The notes: generated by a model from the sequence alone, not told the origin. 64,000 nt of DNA from Deferribacterales bacterium Deferri_01 (GCA_001603805.1 LUZY01000009.1:1-64000), one strand, 5' to 3'. Counted from the stretch's first letter, positions 52,230 through 60,698 are shown. Made by a program: numbers and translations.

Positions 52230-53645
52230 ATGATTAACCTTATCCTTTGCGGCGGTTCAGGAACAAGGCTTTGGCCTCTCAGCCGCACAATGCTTCCGAA
52301 GCAGTTTGTAAAGTTGTTTGACAATAAATCACTTTTTCAAATGACTGAAGAGCGTAACAGAAATCTTTGTTCTTCTTCTCTTATAGTTTCCAATGCAGAA
52401 CAGTTTTTTTTGGCTTCCGATCAGCTTGAAGAGTCATCAAAAGCCGTTTTTCTCCTTGAACCTGTGGGCAGAAACACTGCTCCTGCCATTGCTTTGGCGT
52501 GCATGCTTCTTAAGCCTGAGGAGATTGTTCTTGTTACTGCGTCAGATCACTTAATAAAAAAGCAGTCTGCCTATGCGGATGCAGTGAGAAAAGCCGAACA
52601 TCTCGCCAGTATGGGATTTCTTGTGACTTTCGGTATTGCCCCCGGCTATCCTGAAACTGGTTACGGATATATTGAAGCGGATGGTGAAAATGTTGCGAGT
52701 TTTAAAGAAAAACCAGCACAGGAAAAAGCCGAAGAATATTTGCGTATAAACGCAGAGCAGGAAGCAAAAAAACTCCCTCCAAAATATCTTTGGAATTCGG
52801 GTATGTTTTGCTTTAAGGCAGGCGTATTCCTGGATGAACTCAAAAAACACTCACCAGAGATCTATAAAGCTTCTTCAGAGGCATTTGCTTCAAAGGCAGA
52901 TATGCAAAGCCAGCAATATCGGATTAAACACGAAGACATGCTGGCTATTCCTGCGGACAGTATTGACTACGCAGTAATGGAAAAATCAGATAAGGTAAAG
53001 GTTGTTCCATGTGATATAGGCTGGTCTGATCTCGGCAGTTTTGACTCACTTGATGTTGAGACAGAAACAGATACAAACAGAAACTCCATAATACCTTATT
53101 CAGATAAAACGCCTGAACCTGTATGTGTTGACTCATCAGATAATTTTATTATTTCTTCTGAGCGGCAGATAGCCTTGATCGATGTACAGGAACTACTAAT
53201 TGTTGATACTTCCGATGCTCTTTTAATATCGAAAAAAGGCAGCTCTCAGAAAGTTAAACAAGTAGTTGAGCTGATAAAGAAAATAAAACCTGAACTAACA
53301 GATGTTCATAGGTTGGTTCACAGACCATGGGGTACCTACGAGGTATTACTTGAATCTTCAAATTATAAAATAAAAAGAATAGTTGTTGAACCCGGATGCA
53401 AACTTTCTCTTCAGAAACATTTTCACCGTAGTGAGCATTGGGTGGTTGTCAGCGGAATGGCGACAGTAACCGTTGGTGATAAAAGCTTTTATATTCGTCC
53501 GAATGAATCCGCTTATATTCCTGCCGGTCAGATTCACCGCCTTGAAAACGAAGGTAAGGTCGAGCTTGCAATGATAGAAGTTCAGGTTGGAGAATATGTC
53601 GGTGAGGATGACATTGTGAGGATAGACGATATATATGGACGCTGA
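52230..53645 (+). CDS. manC: Mannose-1-phosphate guanylyltransferase/mannose-6-phosphate isomerase
   Basis: A bifunctional enzyme (471 residues) for GDP-mannose synthesis. The nucleotidyltransferase half has LCGGSGTRLWPLSR at residues 7-20, FVKLFDN, EPVGRNTAPAIALACM and VTASDHLI. The C-terminal half is a cupin with RPWGTYEVL, KRIVVEPGCKLSLQKHFHRSEHW and PAGQIHRLEN, which carries the isomerase activity in type II enzymes. Its 3' end overlaps manB by 11 bases. Together they make GDP-mannose for gmd/fcl and for mannosylation. Confidence 0.96.
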   Translation: MINLILCGGSGTRLWPLSRTMLPKQFVKLFDNKSLFQMTEERNRNLCSSSLIVSNAEQFFLASDQLEESSKAVFLLEPVGRNTAPAIALACMLLKPEEIVLVTASDHLIKKQSAYADAVRKAEHLASMGFLVTFGIAPGYPETGYGYIEADGENVASFKEKPAQEKAEEYLRINAEQEAKKLPPKYLWNSGMFCFKAGVFLDELKKHSPEIYKASSEAFASKADMQSQQYRIKHEDMLAIPADSIDYAVMEKSDKVKVVPCDIGWSDLGSFDSLDVETETDTNRNSIIPYSDKTPEPVCVDSSDNFIISSERQIALIDVQELLIVDTSDALLISKKGSSQKVKQVVELIKKIKPELTDVHRLVHRPWGTYEVLLESSNYKIKRIVVEPGCKLSLQKHFHRSEHWVVVSGMATVTVGDKSFYIRPNESAYIPAGQIHRLENEGKVELAMIEVQVGEYVGEDDIVRIDDIYGR

Positions 53646-54999
53646 AAAACTTACATGCTTTAAGGCGTACGATATTAGAGGCAAAGTTCCTGAAGAGCTT
53701 GACTCGGATCTTGCTTATCTTACCGGCAGAGCCTTTGCCCAAGAGAAAAAAGCAAAGTCTGTTGTTGTTGGTTTTGATGTGCGTCTGGAGAGCAAAGCAA
53801 TTGCCGAATCCCTCACGCAGGGGCTTCTTTCTGCCGGATGTTCAGTTATTGATATAGGCTTGTGCGGTACAGAGGAAGTTTATTTTGCCACATTTCATAA
53901 GGGAACAGATGGCGGAATAATGGTAACAGCCAGCCATAACCCAAAAGGTTACAACGGGATGAAGCTTGTCGGAAGGGGTTCAGTTCCGATAAGCGGTGAT
54001 AGTGGTCTAAACGCAATAAAGGATCGTGTCCTGAAAACTCTGCCTTTTGTTAAAAGAGAGTTAGCAAAGGCATCTGTTAAACAGGAATATGATAAATCAG
54101 CCTACACTACCCACATGCTTTCATATATAAATAGCGAAGTATTGAAACCTCTTAAAATAGTTATGAACCCGGGTAATGGCACAGCTGGAGCTGTGGCACA
54201 ACTGCTGGCGGAAAAGCTTCCTTTTGAATGTATTTTAATTAACGCTGAGCCGGATGGCAACTTCCCTAACGGCGTGCCCAACCCGCTTCTGCCGGAAAAC
54301 AGAAAATCAACAGCAGATGCTGTTTTGAAATATGGAGCTGATCTTGGCATAGCTTGGGATGGTGATTTCGACAGATGCTTTCTTTTTGATGAAAAAGGCG
54401 AGTTTATAGAAGGTTATTATCTTGTGGGTCTTCTTGCGGAGATGATGCTGAAAAAAAATCAAGGTGCGAAGATAATACATGATCCAAGGCTCACATGGAA
54501 TACTATTGAAATGGTGAGTGCGGCGGGTGGAATACCTGTTATGTCCAAGACAGGACATGCCTTTATTAAGGAACGCATGCGTGCAGAGGATGCTGTCTAT
54601 GGTGGAGAGATGTCGGCGCATCATTATTTCAGGGATTTCGCTTACTGCGATTCAGGGATGATTCCCTGGCTCCTCATCGCAGAACTTATTTCAGTAAGCG
54701 GCAAACCTCTTTCTTATTTGGTTGAAGAACGCATACAAGCATATCCATGCAGCGGCGAAATTAACTATAAAGTAGAAAACGCTGAAAAGATTTTACAGGA
54801 AGTATTGTTTAATTTTCAGGGAGAAAAACCTATTATAGATAAAACCGACGGATTGAGCCTTGAGTTTGCTAATTGGCGGTTGAATATCCGTTTGTCCAAT
54901 ACCGAGCCTTTATTACGTCTGAATGTTGAGACTAGAGGTGATTCTTTGCTGGTTCAGGAGAAAGTTGAGCTGATTGAAAAAATAGTAAACAAAAGATAG
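53635..54999 (+). CDS. manB: Phosphomannomutase/phosphoglucomutase
   Basis: This enzyme interconverts mannose-6-phosphate and mannose-1-phosphate. The alpha-D-phosphohexomutase signatures are intact: AYDIRG (11-16), the phosphoserine Ser100 in TASHNPKGYNG, the metal-binding DGDFDR near residue 240, GGEMSAHHYFRDF and the C-terminal phosphate-binding RLSNTEPLLRLNVE. At 454 residues it matches the AlgC-like enzymes, which often also act on glucose phosphates. It is translationally coupled to manC. Confidence 0.96.
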   Translation: MDAEKLTCFKAYDIRGKVPEELDSDLAYLTGRAFAQEKKAKSVVVGFDVRLESKAIAESLTQGLLSAGCSVIDIGLCGTEEVYFATFHKGTDGGIMVTASHNPKGYNGMKLVGRGSVPISGDSGLNAIKDRVLKTLPFVKRELAKASVKQEYDKSAYTTHMLSYINSEVLKPLKIVMNPGNGTAGAVAQLLAEKLPFECILINAEPDGNFPNGVPNPLLPENRKSTADAVLKYGADLGIAWDGDFDRCFLFDEKGEFIEGYYLVGLLAEMMLKKNQGAKIIHDPRLTWNTIEMVSAAGGIPVMSKTGHAFIKERMRAEDAVYGGEMSAHHYFRDFAYCDSGMIPWLLIAELISVSGKPLSYLVEERIQAYPCSGEINYKVENAEKILQEVLFNFQGEKPIIDKTDGLSLEFANWRLNIRLSNTEPLLRLNVETRGDSLLVQEKVELIEKIVNKR

Positions 55000-55016
55000 C
55001 AGGAGCTGCGGATAAT

Positions 55017-55754
55017 ATGAAAATCTCCCTTGTTCAGCTTGATATGTGCTGGGAAGACAAAGCCGCTACGAAGTCAAAGATTGCCAAACTGCTTGAGTCT
55101 GCGAGTTTTGATACAGATCTGATGATATTTCCTGAAATGACTCTCAGCGGTTTTTCCATGAATACTGAAAAGACATTATGCGGGGAGAAAGACAGAGAGT
55201 TTTTTGCTTCCATCGCTGAAAGTTTCTCCTGTGCAGTTGCTTACGGTTCTGTTGAAGATGGCTTTAACTGCATGCATATATTGGATAAGCATGGGTATGA
55301 TATTGCAGTATATAAGAAAAACCATTTATTCTGTTATGCGGGTGAAGATAAATATTATTCTAAAGGGAAGCAATCTATCACTTTTGAACTAAACGGCGCA
55401 AGGATTACCCCTTTCATATGCTATGACCTGCGCTTTCCCTATCTCTTCTGGGATAAAACGGCAGATACTGATATATATATTGTTAATGCGAGCTGGCCTT
55501 CATCAAGAAGCCAGCACTGGCAGACACTTCTTCGTGCAAGAGCCATCGAAAATCAGGCATTTGTTATTGGTGTGAACCGCGTTGGCAGTGACCCCAATGT
55601 GGATTACAGTGGTGATTCGGCTGTTTACAATCCTATCGGAGAGACTGTTCTTGAATGCGGCAGTGCTGAAGGCATTTTCAGTGTGGAGTTTGACGCAGGG
55701 AAGGCAGCTGAGGTCAGACAATTTTTTCCTTTTCAGCAGGACAGGCTGAGGTGA
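55017..55754 (+). CDS. Carbon-nitrogen hydrolase (nitrilase superfamily, NIT2-like)
   Basis: A 245-residue amidase of the nitrilase superfamily with the complete catalytic triad: Glu40 in FPEMTLSGF, Lys101 in YKKNHLF and Cys135 in ICYDLRFP. The pattern is close to the NIT2/omega-amidase group, which deaminates alpha-keto acid amides. It sits between manB and galE with short spacers (17 and 4 bases), so it is in the polysaccharide transcript, although no known step of the sugar pathways requires it. It may deacylate or deamidate a sugar substituent, or simply be a passenger. Confidence 0.88.
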   Translation: MKISLVQLDMCWEDKAATKSKIAKLLESASFDTDLMIFPEMTLSGFSMNTEKTLCGEKDREFFASIAESFSCAVAYGSVEDGFNCMHILDKHGYDIAVYKKNHLFCYAGEDKYYSKGKQSITFELNGARITPFICYDLRFPYLFWDKTADTDIYIVNASWPSSRSQHWQTLLRARAIENQAFVIGVNRVGSDPNVDYSGDSAVYNPIGETVLECGSAEGIFSVEFDAGKAAEVRQFFPFQQDRLR

Positions 55755-55758
55755 AGTA

Positions 55759-56721
55759 ATGAAAAATATAATAGTTGCAGGCGGTGCAGGCTATATTGGC
55801 TCTCACATGGTGAAAATGCTTGGAGAGTCAGGTTTTAATCCTATAACTGTCGATAATTTATCCACAGGGCACAGAGATTCTGTTCTCTGCGGAGACTTTG
55901 AAGAATGTGACATAGCTGATTCTGCAGGAATGGGCAGAATCTTTGAAAAATATAACCCCTCAGCAGTGATGCACTTTGCGGCTTTTTCCCTTGTTGCTGA
56001 ATCAGTAAGCAAGCCTGATAAATATTATCGCAACAATGTTGCCGGAACACTGAATTTGCTGGATACAATGCGTAAATATGCCTGTGACAGATTCATTTTC
56101 AGCTCAACAGCAGCGGTCTTCGGAAATCCGGAATATCTTCCTATTGATGAAGAGCATCCTAAAAAACCAGTAAATCCTTATGGAACAAGCAAACTCATAG
56201 TGGAGAGTATCTTACGTGACTACAGCAGAGCTTATGGCTTGGAGTATGTAATATTCAGATATTTTAACGCTGCAGGGCATGATGAATCAGGTGATCTGAA
56301 AGAACGCCACAATCCTGAAACTCATCTGATCCCGCTTGTTGTTCAGGCTGCAAAGGGTGAAAGACCCCACATCTCTGTCTACGGCGATGACTACGACACG
56401 CCGGACGGAACATGCGTCAGGGACTATATACATGTTAATGATCTCTGCTCGGCGCATCTTGCGGGGCTTAGATATCTGGAAAACGGCGGTGATTCATCAG
56501 ATTTTAATCTTGGCAACGGAAGCGGATTTTCAGTAAAAGAGATTATAGAGAAAGTCAGGCTTGTCAGCGGTGTGGATTTTGACGTAAAAACCGAAGAGAG
56601 AAGGGCAGGGGATCCGCCCTCATTGGTTGCAGACAGTTTAAAAGCTAAAAAGATTTTAGGCTGGCAGCCGGAATATACTGATATTGAAGATATTATAAAA
56701 ACCGTGTGGAAAACGGCTTAA
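55759..56721 (+). CDS. galE: UDP-glucose 4-epimerase
   Basis: GalE interconverts UDP-glucose and UDP-galactose (and often the N-acetyl forms). VAGGAGYIGSHMV is the NAD-binding site, the catalytic Ser/Tyr/Lys lie in FSSTAAVFG and NPYGTSKLIVE, and the substrate block FRYFNAAGHDESGDLKERHNPETHLIPL is GalE-specific. At 320 residues it is a short form. It is the last recognisable precursor gene of the locus. Confidence 0.95.
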   Translation: MKNIIVAGGAGYIGSHMVKMLGESGFNPITVDNLSTGHRDSVLCGDFEECDIADSAGMGRIFEKYNPSAVMHFAAFSLVAESVSKPDKYYRNNVAGTLNLLDTMRKYACDRFIFSSTAAVFGNPEYLPIDEEHPKKPVNPYGTSKLIVESILRDYSRAYGLEYVIFRYFNAAGHDESGDLKERHNPETHLIPLVVQAAKGERPHISVYGDDYDTPDGTCVRDYIHVNDLCSAHLAGLRYLENGGDSSDFNLGNGSGFSVKEIIEKVRLVSGVDFDVKTEERRAGDPPSLVADSLKAKKILGWQPEYTDIEDIIKTVWKTA

Positions 56722-56731
56722 CGGGGGAAAA

Positions 56732-57142
56732 ATGCAGGGAGCTGAAGTTACACAGTTTACATTAGGTTTTTTTATTATTCAGGCGCTCACTGTTTTTATG
56801 GTGGCGTGGGTATTTGTTTTCTTTCTTTTAAGAAGCAGAAGACGCAGGACAGAGGTTCTGAGACTTTTCAGAAAGCTCGCCGGCTGCTGTTCAGAAGATT
56901 CCGTACTGGATACTCTGGTGAATGATTACACTGATAAATCTCTTAAGTATATGGAGTTTCTTGTTTCGCCCAAAGAAGGCGGGAATGAACCGGAGGAGCT
57001 TCTTAGATCCCTTGCCGCACTTGAGGCACATATAGAGACGAAAGGTTATACTTCTTTTATAAAGCCTTCTCTGACAGATAAGGGCAAACTGTATAAGTCT
57101 GCTCTGCTTATGAAAAATATTTATCACACAAAAGCGGAATAA
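56732..57142 (+). CDS. Single-span membrane protein, unknown function
   Basis: A 136-residue protein I do not recognise. One hydrophobic helix (about residues 11-34) is followed by a basic stretch (RSRRRRTEVLRLFRK), indicating that the C-terminal 100 residues are cytoplasmic. They look helical and contain CC at 50-51. It follows galE by 10 bases and is probably the last gene of the polysaccharide transcript, ending at a strong terminator. A link to polysaccharide synthesis is only positional. Confidence 0.7.
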   Translation: MQGAEVTQFTLGFFIIQALTVFMVAWVFVFFLLRSRRRRTEVLRLFRKLAGCCSEDSVLDTLVNDYTDKSLKYMEFLVSPKEGGNEPEELLRSLAALEAHIETKGYTSFIKPSLTDKGKLYKSALLMKNIYHTKAE

Positions 57143-57146
57143 AAAC

Positions 57147-57174
57147 GAGGCCGCCCCGAAAGGCGGCCTTTTTT
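57147..57174. terminator. Bidirectional terminator
   Basis: AGGCCGCC pairs with GGCGGCCT across a 6-base loop, with a T-run following on the plus strand and an A-run preceding it (a T-run on the minus strand). It separates the convergent polysaccharide operon and the DUF4405 gene. Confidence 0.92.
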
Positions 57175-57175
57175 C

Positions 57176-58006
57176 TTACATATTTTCTTTAAGATAATCG
57201 TAGATATCCATGGGCAGTATTCCTGCTTTTTCGGCTATCTCTTTAACTTTTTCGTCACTCTTTGCCTCAATACCTTTGGCTTTAAGTATTTCAATTGCTT
57301 TTTCAGTGCTTATTCCGACTTTGCCTGCAAGGGTTTCAAGGTTTATTCTCCCCAGACCGGATACCGGTTCGGCGTCAAGGGGTTGAAATTCACCGCTGCT
57401 TTCTTTTTTCGTTGTTTTAATTATACCGTAAATTTCAGCGGGGCTTATTGAGTTTTCAGCTGCAATTTTTTTCAGAGTTGATGAAGGAGCGCCAACTTTT
57501 ATTCCGTTTTTTTCAAGAAGGGCAAGTGACTGTTCAAGGTCAAAGCCCATCTTACTTATCAGTCCGTCCAGAGGTGAAAGCTCCGCATGACCGAAGGGGG
57601 GATTTTCTATGGTGTTTTCATAGTGGTCTTTGTAGTCGGATAGAGCTTTCAACCCTGTGCTGAAAGGAGGGAGCGCAGCTATTGTTCCCCATATTACCAA
57701 CGCTGTAAGCACAACTGACACCGCAAGCTCCGTGCTTGCCTTAACTGCTGTCTTTCCTTTTATATATGCCCATATTGACTTCCAGTTGAGCCATATGTGC
57801 AGAACCATTGTAATAAAGAATAAACAGGCGACAGTAATATGGATGTCTGTGTGCTGTTCTTTTGTGAGAGTGAAAACACGCCAAACTGCCCATTCTGCAA
57901 GGCGTCCCGGAGGTGTAAGCATTAAGACAACGCCACTGAATGCAAGAACAAGGAATGAGAACAAAGCTGTTAAAGAAACTGTTTTACGTAATACTTTTTT
58001 AAACAT
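57176..58006 (-). CDS. DUF4405 membrane protein with duplicated C-terminal helical motif
   Basis: A 276-residue protein. The N-terminal half (about 1-115) has three or four membrane helices of the DUF4405/cytochrome b561-like type, with HTDIHITVACLFFITMVLH providing histidines that bind haem in related proteins. The C-terminal half is soluble and holds two copies of a helical motif: EQSLALLEKNGIKV...ISPAEIYGIIK and EKAIEILKAKGIEA...ILPMDIYDYLK. A role in membrane electron transfer is suggested by family only. It is a single gene, and its start is preceded by AGGAG. Confidence 0.82.
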   Translation of the reverse strand: MFKKVLRKTVSLTALFSFLVLAFSGVVLMLTPPGRLAEWAVWRVFTLTKEQHTDIHITVACLFFITMVLHIWLNWKSIWAYIKGKTAVKASTELAVSVVLTALVIWGTIAALPPFSTGLKALSDYKDHYENTIENPPFGHAELSPLDGLISKMGFDLEQSLALLEKNGIKVGAPSSTLKKIAAENSISPAEIYGIIKTTKKESSGEFQPLDAEPVSGLGRINLETLAGKVGISTEKAIEILKAKGIEAKSDEKVKEIAEKAGILPMDIYDYLKENM

Positions 58007-58223
58007 GTGTATAATCTCCTTGAGATATGGTATGTCACTCTATAAGCAAGATGCGTGCAAAAAGTTAAAATGTTCAGTCATAAACAATTTTACTGAAGAT
58101 GTGTCTGATTTCATAGTGAATAAATGTCTCATGCGGGAAAAACCTGCACAGTTTCTAAGTTATATTTGTAATTTTAGTTGCCATAGACTATTTTATGGAG
58201 AATGTTGAATAATCCGGTGAAGC

Positions 58224-58787
58224 ATGTATGAAGTAAGTGACCTTCTGGAAGAGATGAATGAGCGTAAGCCCCTTGTGCTTATTGTTGATGATGTGCCAAA
58301 AAATATTCAGCTGCTTAGTCTTATCCTCTCCAGAAAAAATTATGAAATAGCCTTTGCCGTCAGCGGTGAACAGGCTCTTGAGATGCTGGACAGCATAAGT
58401 CCCGAACTCATACTCCTTGATATAGTCATGCCCGGCATGGACGGTTTTGAGGTGTGTGAGAAGATTAAGTCGAACCCTATAACAGAAGGAATCCCCATTA
58501 TTTTTCTCACAGGGAGAGCATCTGCCGAAGATATTAAGAAAGGGTTTCAGGCCGGCGCGGTGGACTATATTTCAAAGCCTTTCAACTCGGAAGAGCTTCT
58601 CGCAAGGGTTAGAACACATATTGAGCTTAAACGAAATCAGGATATGAAGGATTCACTGATAAGCCTGCTTCAGAAAACTGTAGCCAGATTCAGGGATATA
58701 GCAGAGCTTGTGCCTGATTCTGACGAAGTAAAAGGAACTGATGATATAGCGGCTGTTATTGAGAAATTTGTCAGAGATAAACTTTAA
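58224..58787 (+). CDS. Response regulator with receiver domain only
   Basis: A 187-residue protein. The receiver domain (about 15-135) has the acidic pair in LIVDDVPKN, the phosphoacceptor Asp in LLDIVMPGMDG and the conserved Lys in YISKPFN. The remaining 50 residues are helical and charged, with no DNA-binding or GGDEF output domain. The CheY-like or Spo0F-like nature means its partner cannot be named. A pseudouridine synthase gene starts immediately after its stop, and no histidine kinase is near. A 217-base stretch upstream contains no gene. Confidence 0.9.
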   Translation: MYEVSDLLEEMNERKPLVLIVDDVPKNIQLLSLILSRKNYEIAFAVSGEQALEMLDSISPELILLDIVMPGMDGFEVCEKIKSNPITEGIPIIFLTGRASAEDIKKGFQAGAVDYISKPFNSEELLARVRTHIELKRNQDMKDSLISLLQKTVARFRDIAELVPDSDEVKGTDDIAAVIEKFVRDKL

Positions 58788-59474
58788 ATGCTTGATTTTT
58801 CCACAGATACAATAGCTGAAACCGAAAACTGGGTTGCGGTCCGCAAACCCCATGGTCTCCATGTACTCCCCGATAGATACGACAGCACCATTCCGACTAT
58901 TACTGAGCTTATGCAGGAGCGTTACGGACGGCTGTATATTGTTCATCGTCTGGACTCCGGCACAGGGGGGGTGCTTCTTCTTGCCAAAAATGCCGCTGCT
59001 CACCGTCATTTGAATATGCAGATGGAGAACGGTAGTGTACAAAAAACTTATCTGGCTGTGGCAAAGGGTATTTTTCCGCATCCTGTTTCATTGATGCTCC
59101 CCATTGCAGTAAAAAACCAAAAGGGGAGATACCGCATTAATTTTAAAAGCGGCAGGAGTGCCAGAACTTCTTTTATACCTCTTGAATACGGCGGCGGAGC
59201 ATCACTGGTTGCTGCAAAACTGCATACAGGCAGAACCCATCAGATAAGAGTTCATCTGAAGGCTCACGGGCATCCGCTTGTGCAGGATTGGCTCTACGGG
59301 ACAAAAACAGAAGACAGACGATTAAGTCTTTTTGCAAAAAATATGAAATTTATTGACATAGACGGCACTCATGTTATCCTGAATGCCGAACTTAGCTCTT
59401 TTATGACTGATACCTTAAAAAAAATTGGAATTTGTAAAGATACCTCTTGCAAATTAAGGGAAGTTGTCTTATAA
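58788..59474 (+). CDS. RluA-family RNA pseudouridine synthase
   Basis: A 228-residue enzyme that isomerises uridine to pseudouridine in rRNA or tRNA. The catalytic Asp is in the HRLDSGTGG motif; YLAVAKG and LHTGRTHQIRVHL-x-GHPL are the other family blocks. There is no N-terminal S4 domain, so it resembles RluA/TruC-like short forms rather than RluD. It begins directly after the stop of the receiver gene, and its coding sequence contains a run of seven G at the TGG codons. The target site is unknown. Confidence 0.9.
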   Translation: MLDFSTDTIAETENWVAVRKPHGLHVLPDRYDSTIPTITELMQERYGRLYIVHRLDSGTGGVLLLAKNAAAHRHLNMQMENGSVQKTYLAVAKGIFPHPVSLMLPIAVKNQKGRYRINFKSGRSARTSFIPLEYGGGASLVAAKLHTGRTHQIRVHLKAHGHPLVQDWLYGTKTEDRRLSLFAKNMKFIDIDGTHVILNAELSSFMTDTLKKIGICKDTSCKLREVVL

Positions 59475-59487
59475 GGTTTGTTCTTTG

Positions 59488-59575
59488 GAGGAGTGTCCGA
59501 GTCTGGCTTAAGGAGGCGGTCTTGAAAACCGTTGATGGTGTGAGCCATCCGTGGGTTCGAATCCTACCTCCTCCG
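59488..59575 (+). tRNA. tRNA-Ser (UGA anticodon)
   Basis: A complete class II tRNA fold: acceptor GGAGGAG/CTCCTCC with discriminator G, anticodon TGA at 59523-59525 in the loop CTTGAAA, a long variable arm (GATGGTGTGAGCCATC) and TTCGAATC as T loop. No CCA is encoded. Confidence 0.97.
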
Positions 59576-59594
59576 TTTTGTAAGTTAAAGGAAA

Positions 59595-59687
59595 GGAGTG
59601 GTGGCCGAGTTAGGTCGAAGGCGCTCGCCTGCTAAGCGAGTGTACGGTCTTAATACCGTACCGAGGGTTCAAATCCCTCCCCCTCCG
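59595..59687 (+). tRNA. tRNA-Ser (GCU anticodon)
   Basis: A class II tRNA with anticodon GCT at 59631-59633, a CTCGC/GCGAG anticodon stem, a long variable arm (TACGGTCTTAATACCGTA) and TTCAAATC T loop. The acceptor GGAGTGG/CCCCTCC contains one T-C mismatch at the fifth pair. No CCA is encoded. Confidence 0.95.
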
Positions 59688-59714
59688 TTACTTTTATAAT
59701 AGGAGAGAGAAACT

Positions 59715-59963
59715 ATGTTGAAAGCAGTCTATGTACTACTCATTTCGGCTGTTATCTTCGCTTGCTCACAGAAAGCAGAAGAAACAAAAACAGAGGAGCC
59801 GGCAGCTCCTGCAGTAACTCAGGAACAGGTAGCGGATAACTATACCGCAGTTGACAACCTTACTACTGAAGCTCCTGCGGCAGAAGACAACGCAACAGTT
59901 GAAGGTGGAATGGAAATGGCAGATAACGCCACACCTGCAGCTGATAACGCTTCTGCTAACTAA
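59715..59963 (+). CDS. Small acidic lipoprotein
   Basis: An 82-residue predicted lipoprotein. The signal sequence ends in a lipobox VIFAC with Cys17 as the lipidated residue. The rest is low-complexity, rich in Ala, Glu, Asp, Asn and Pro with several DNAT/EAPAAEDN-like units and no aromatic core, so probably unstructured. Its first 19 residues closely match those of the next gene, implying duplication. Function unknown. GGAGAGAG precedes the start. Confidence 0.75.
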   Translation: MLKAVYVLLISAVIFACSQKAEETKTEEPAAPAVTQEQVADNYTAVDNLTTEAPAAEDNATVEGGMEMADNATPAADNASAN

Positions 59964-59992
59964 TTCTTGAATTAGCATAAGAGGGAAAAACT

Positions 59993-60514
59993 ATGTTAAA
60001 AGCACTCTATCTTGTACTCGTTTCTTTTGTTATCTTCGCCTGCTCACAGGGAGTAGTGGATGATAAAAAAGAAAGCGGAACGCCCATGGCGCAGGAACAG
60101 ACAGCAACTGAACAGCCCGCAGGTGATCCCCACGGAATAACTGTTCCCAAAGAAAAAAGGGTTTCTATCCCCAAAGAGATCGCTGACAAGTTCAAAAGCG
60201 TGATCATCGGCGTGAAGAACGAGAAACAAGGTATAGATGTGCAGACAGAAGTCCTTATCGGTCAGAAGTCTGAAATTCAGGGGACTCCCTTCACTATACT
60301 TGTAGAACACTACCTGCCCGAATTTGTTATTGACGGCGAAGGAGTGTACACCACAAGATCTGGTGAGGAAAATAATCCCGCTGTTAAAATTAAGGTTTTT
60401 GAAGGCGAGCAGGAAATTTTTGATGGCATGCTTTACAAAAATTTCCCCGATATGCACGGTTCATTTGCACATCCCGATTATGTGCTGACCCTTATCAAAT
60501 CCGTAGTAAAGTAA
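59993..60514 (+). CDS. DUF2155-like lipoprotein
   Basis: A 173-residue lipoprotein (lipobox VIFAC, Cys17). After an Ala/Gln/Glu-rich linker the C-terminal 115 residues form a beta-rich domain with KSVIIGVKNEKQGI, FTILVEHYLPEFVIDG and an EIFDGMLYKNFPDMHGSF segment, the pattern of the DUF2155 family found in envelope proteins of several phyla. Function is not known. It follows a paralogous leader gene 29 bases away and is ended by two tandem hairpins. Confidence 0.82.
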   Translation: MLKALYLVLVSFVIFACSQGVVDDKKESGTPMAQEQTATEQPAGDPHGITVPKEKRVSIPKEIADKFKSVIIGVKNEKQGIDVQTEVLIGQKSEIQGTPFTILVEHYLPEFVIDGEGVYTTRSGEENNPAVKIKVFEGEQEIFDGMLYKNFPDMHGSFAHPDYVLTLIKSVVK

Positions 60515-60533
60515 GTTAACATTTGTTTGTTAA

Positions 60534-60602
60534 CCCAGAGGGGTTTTGACCCCTTTTATATATGGAAATCCCCCGTCTCTGCCGAGACGGGGGTTTTTTT
60601 TG
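60534..60602 (+). terminator. Tandem terminators after the lipoprotein pair
   Basis: First AGGGGT-TTTG-ACCCCT with a T-run (60536-60557), then a 10-bp perfect stem CCCCCGTCTC/GAGACGGGGG followed by eight T residues (60570-60602). Confidence 0.93.
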
Positions 60603-60670
60603 TCTATTTATTTATTTTTAAACAAGTGTCCATTCTTGCTTTTTAGTATCAGATATTTATCCGGTTTCTT

Positions 60671-60698
60671 TTGACATCACTCTCATGCCTGTTATAAT
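60671..60698 (+). promoter_or_regulatory. Full-consensus sigma-70 promoter
   Basis: TTGACA, 16 bases, TATAAT: both hexamers match consensus. It lies immediately after the tandem terminators and 97 bases before the TTG start of the membrane protein gene. Confidence 0.82.

Noticed and set aside
58963-58972. Run of seven G in the RluA-family gene, a possible phase-variation tract
   Set aside because: It is short, single and in an RNA-modification gene. No similar tracts mark the polysaccharide genes, so phase variation is not supported.
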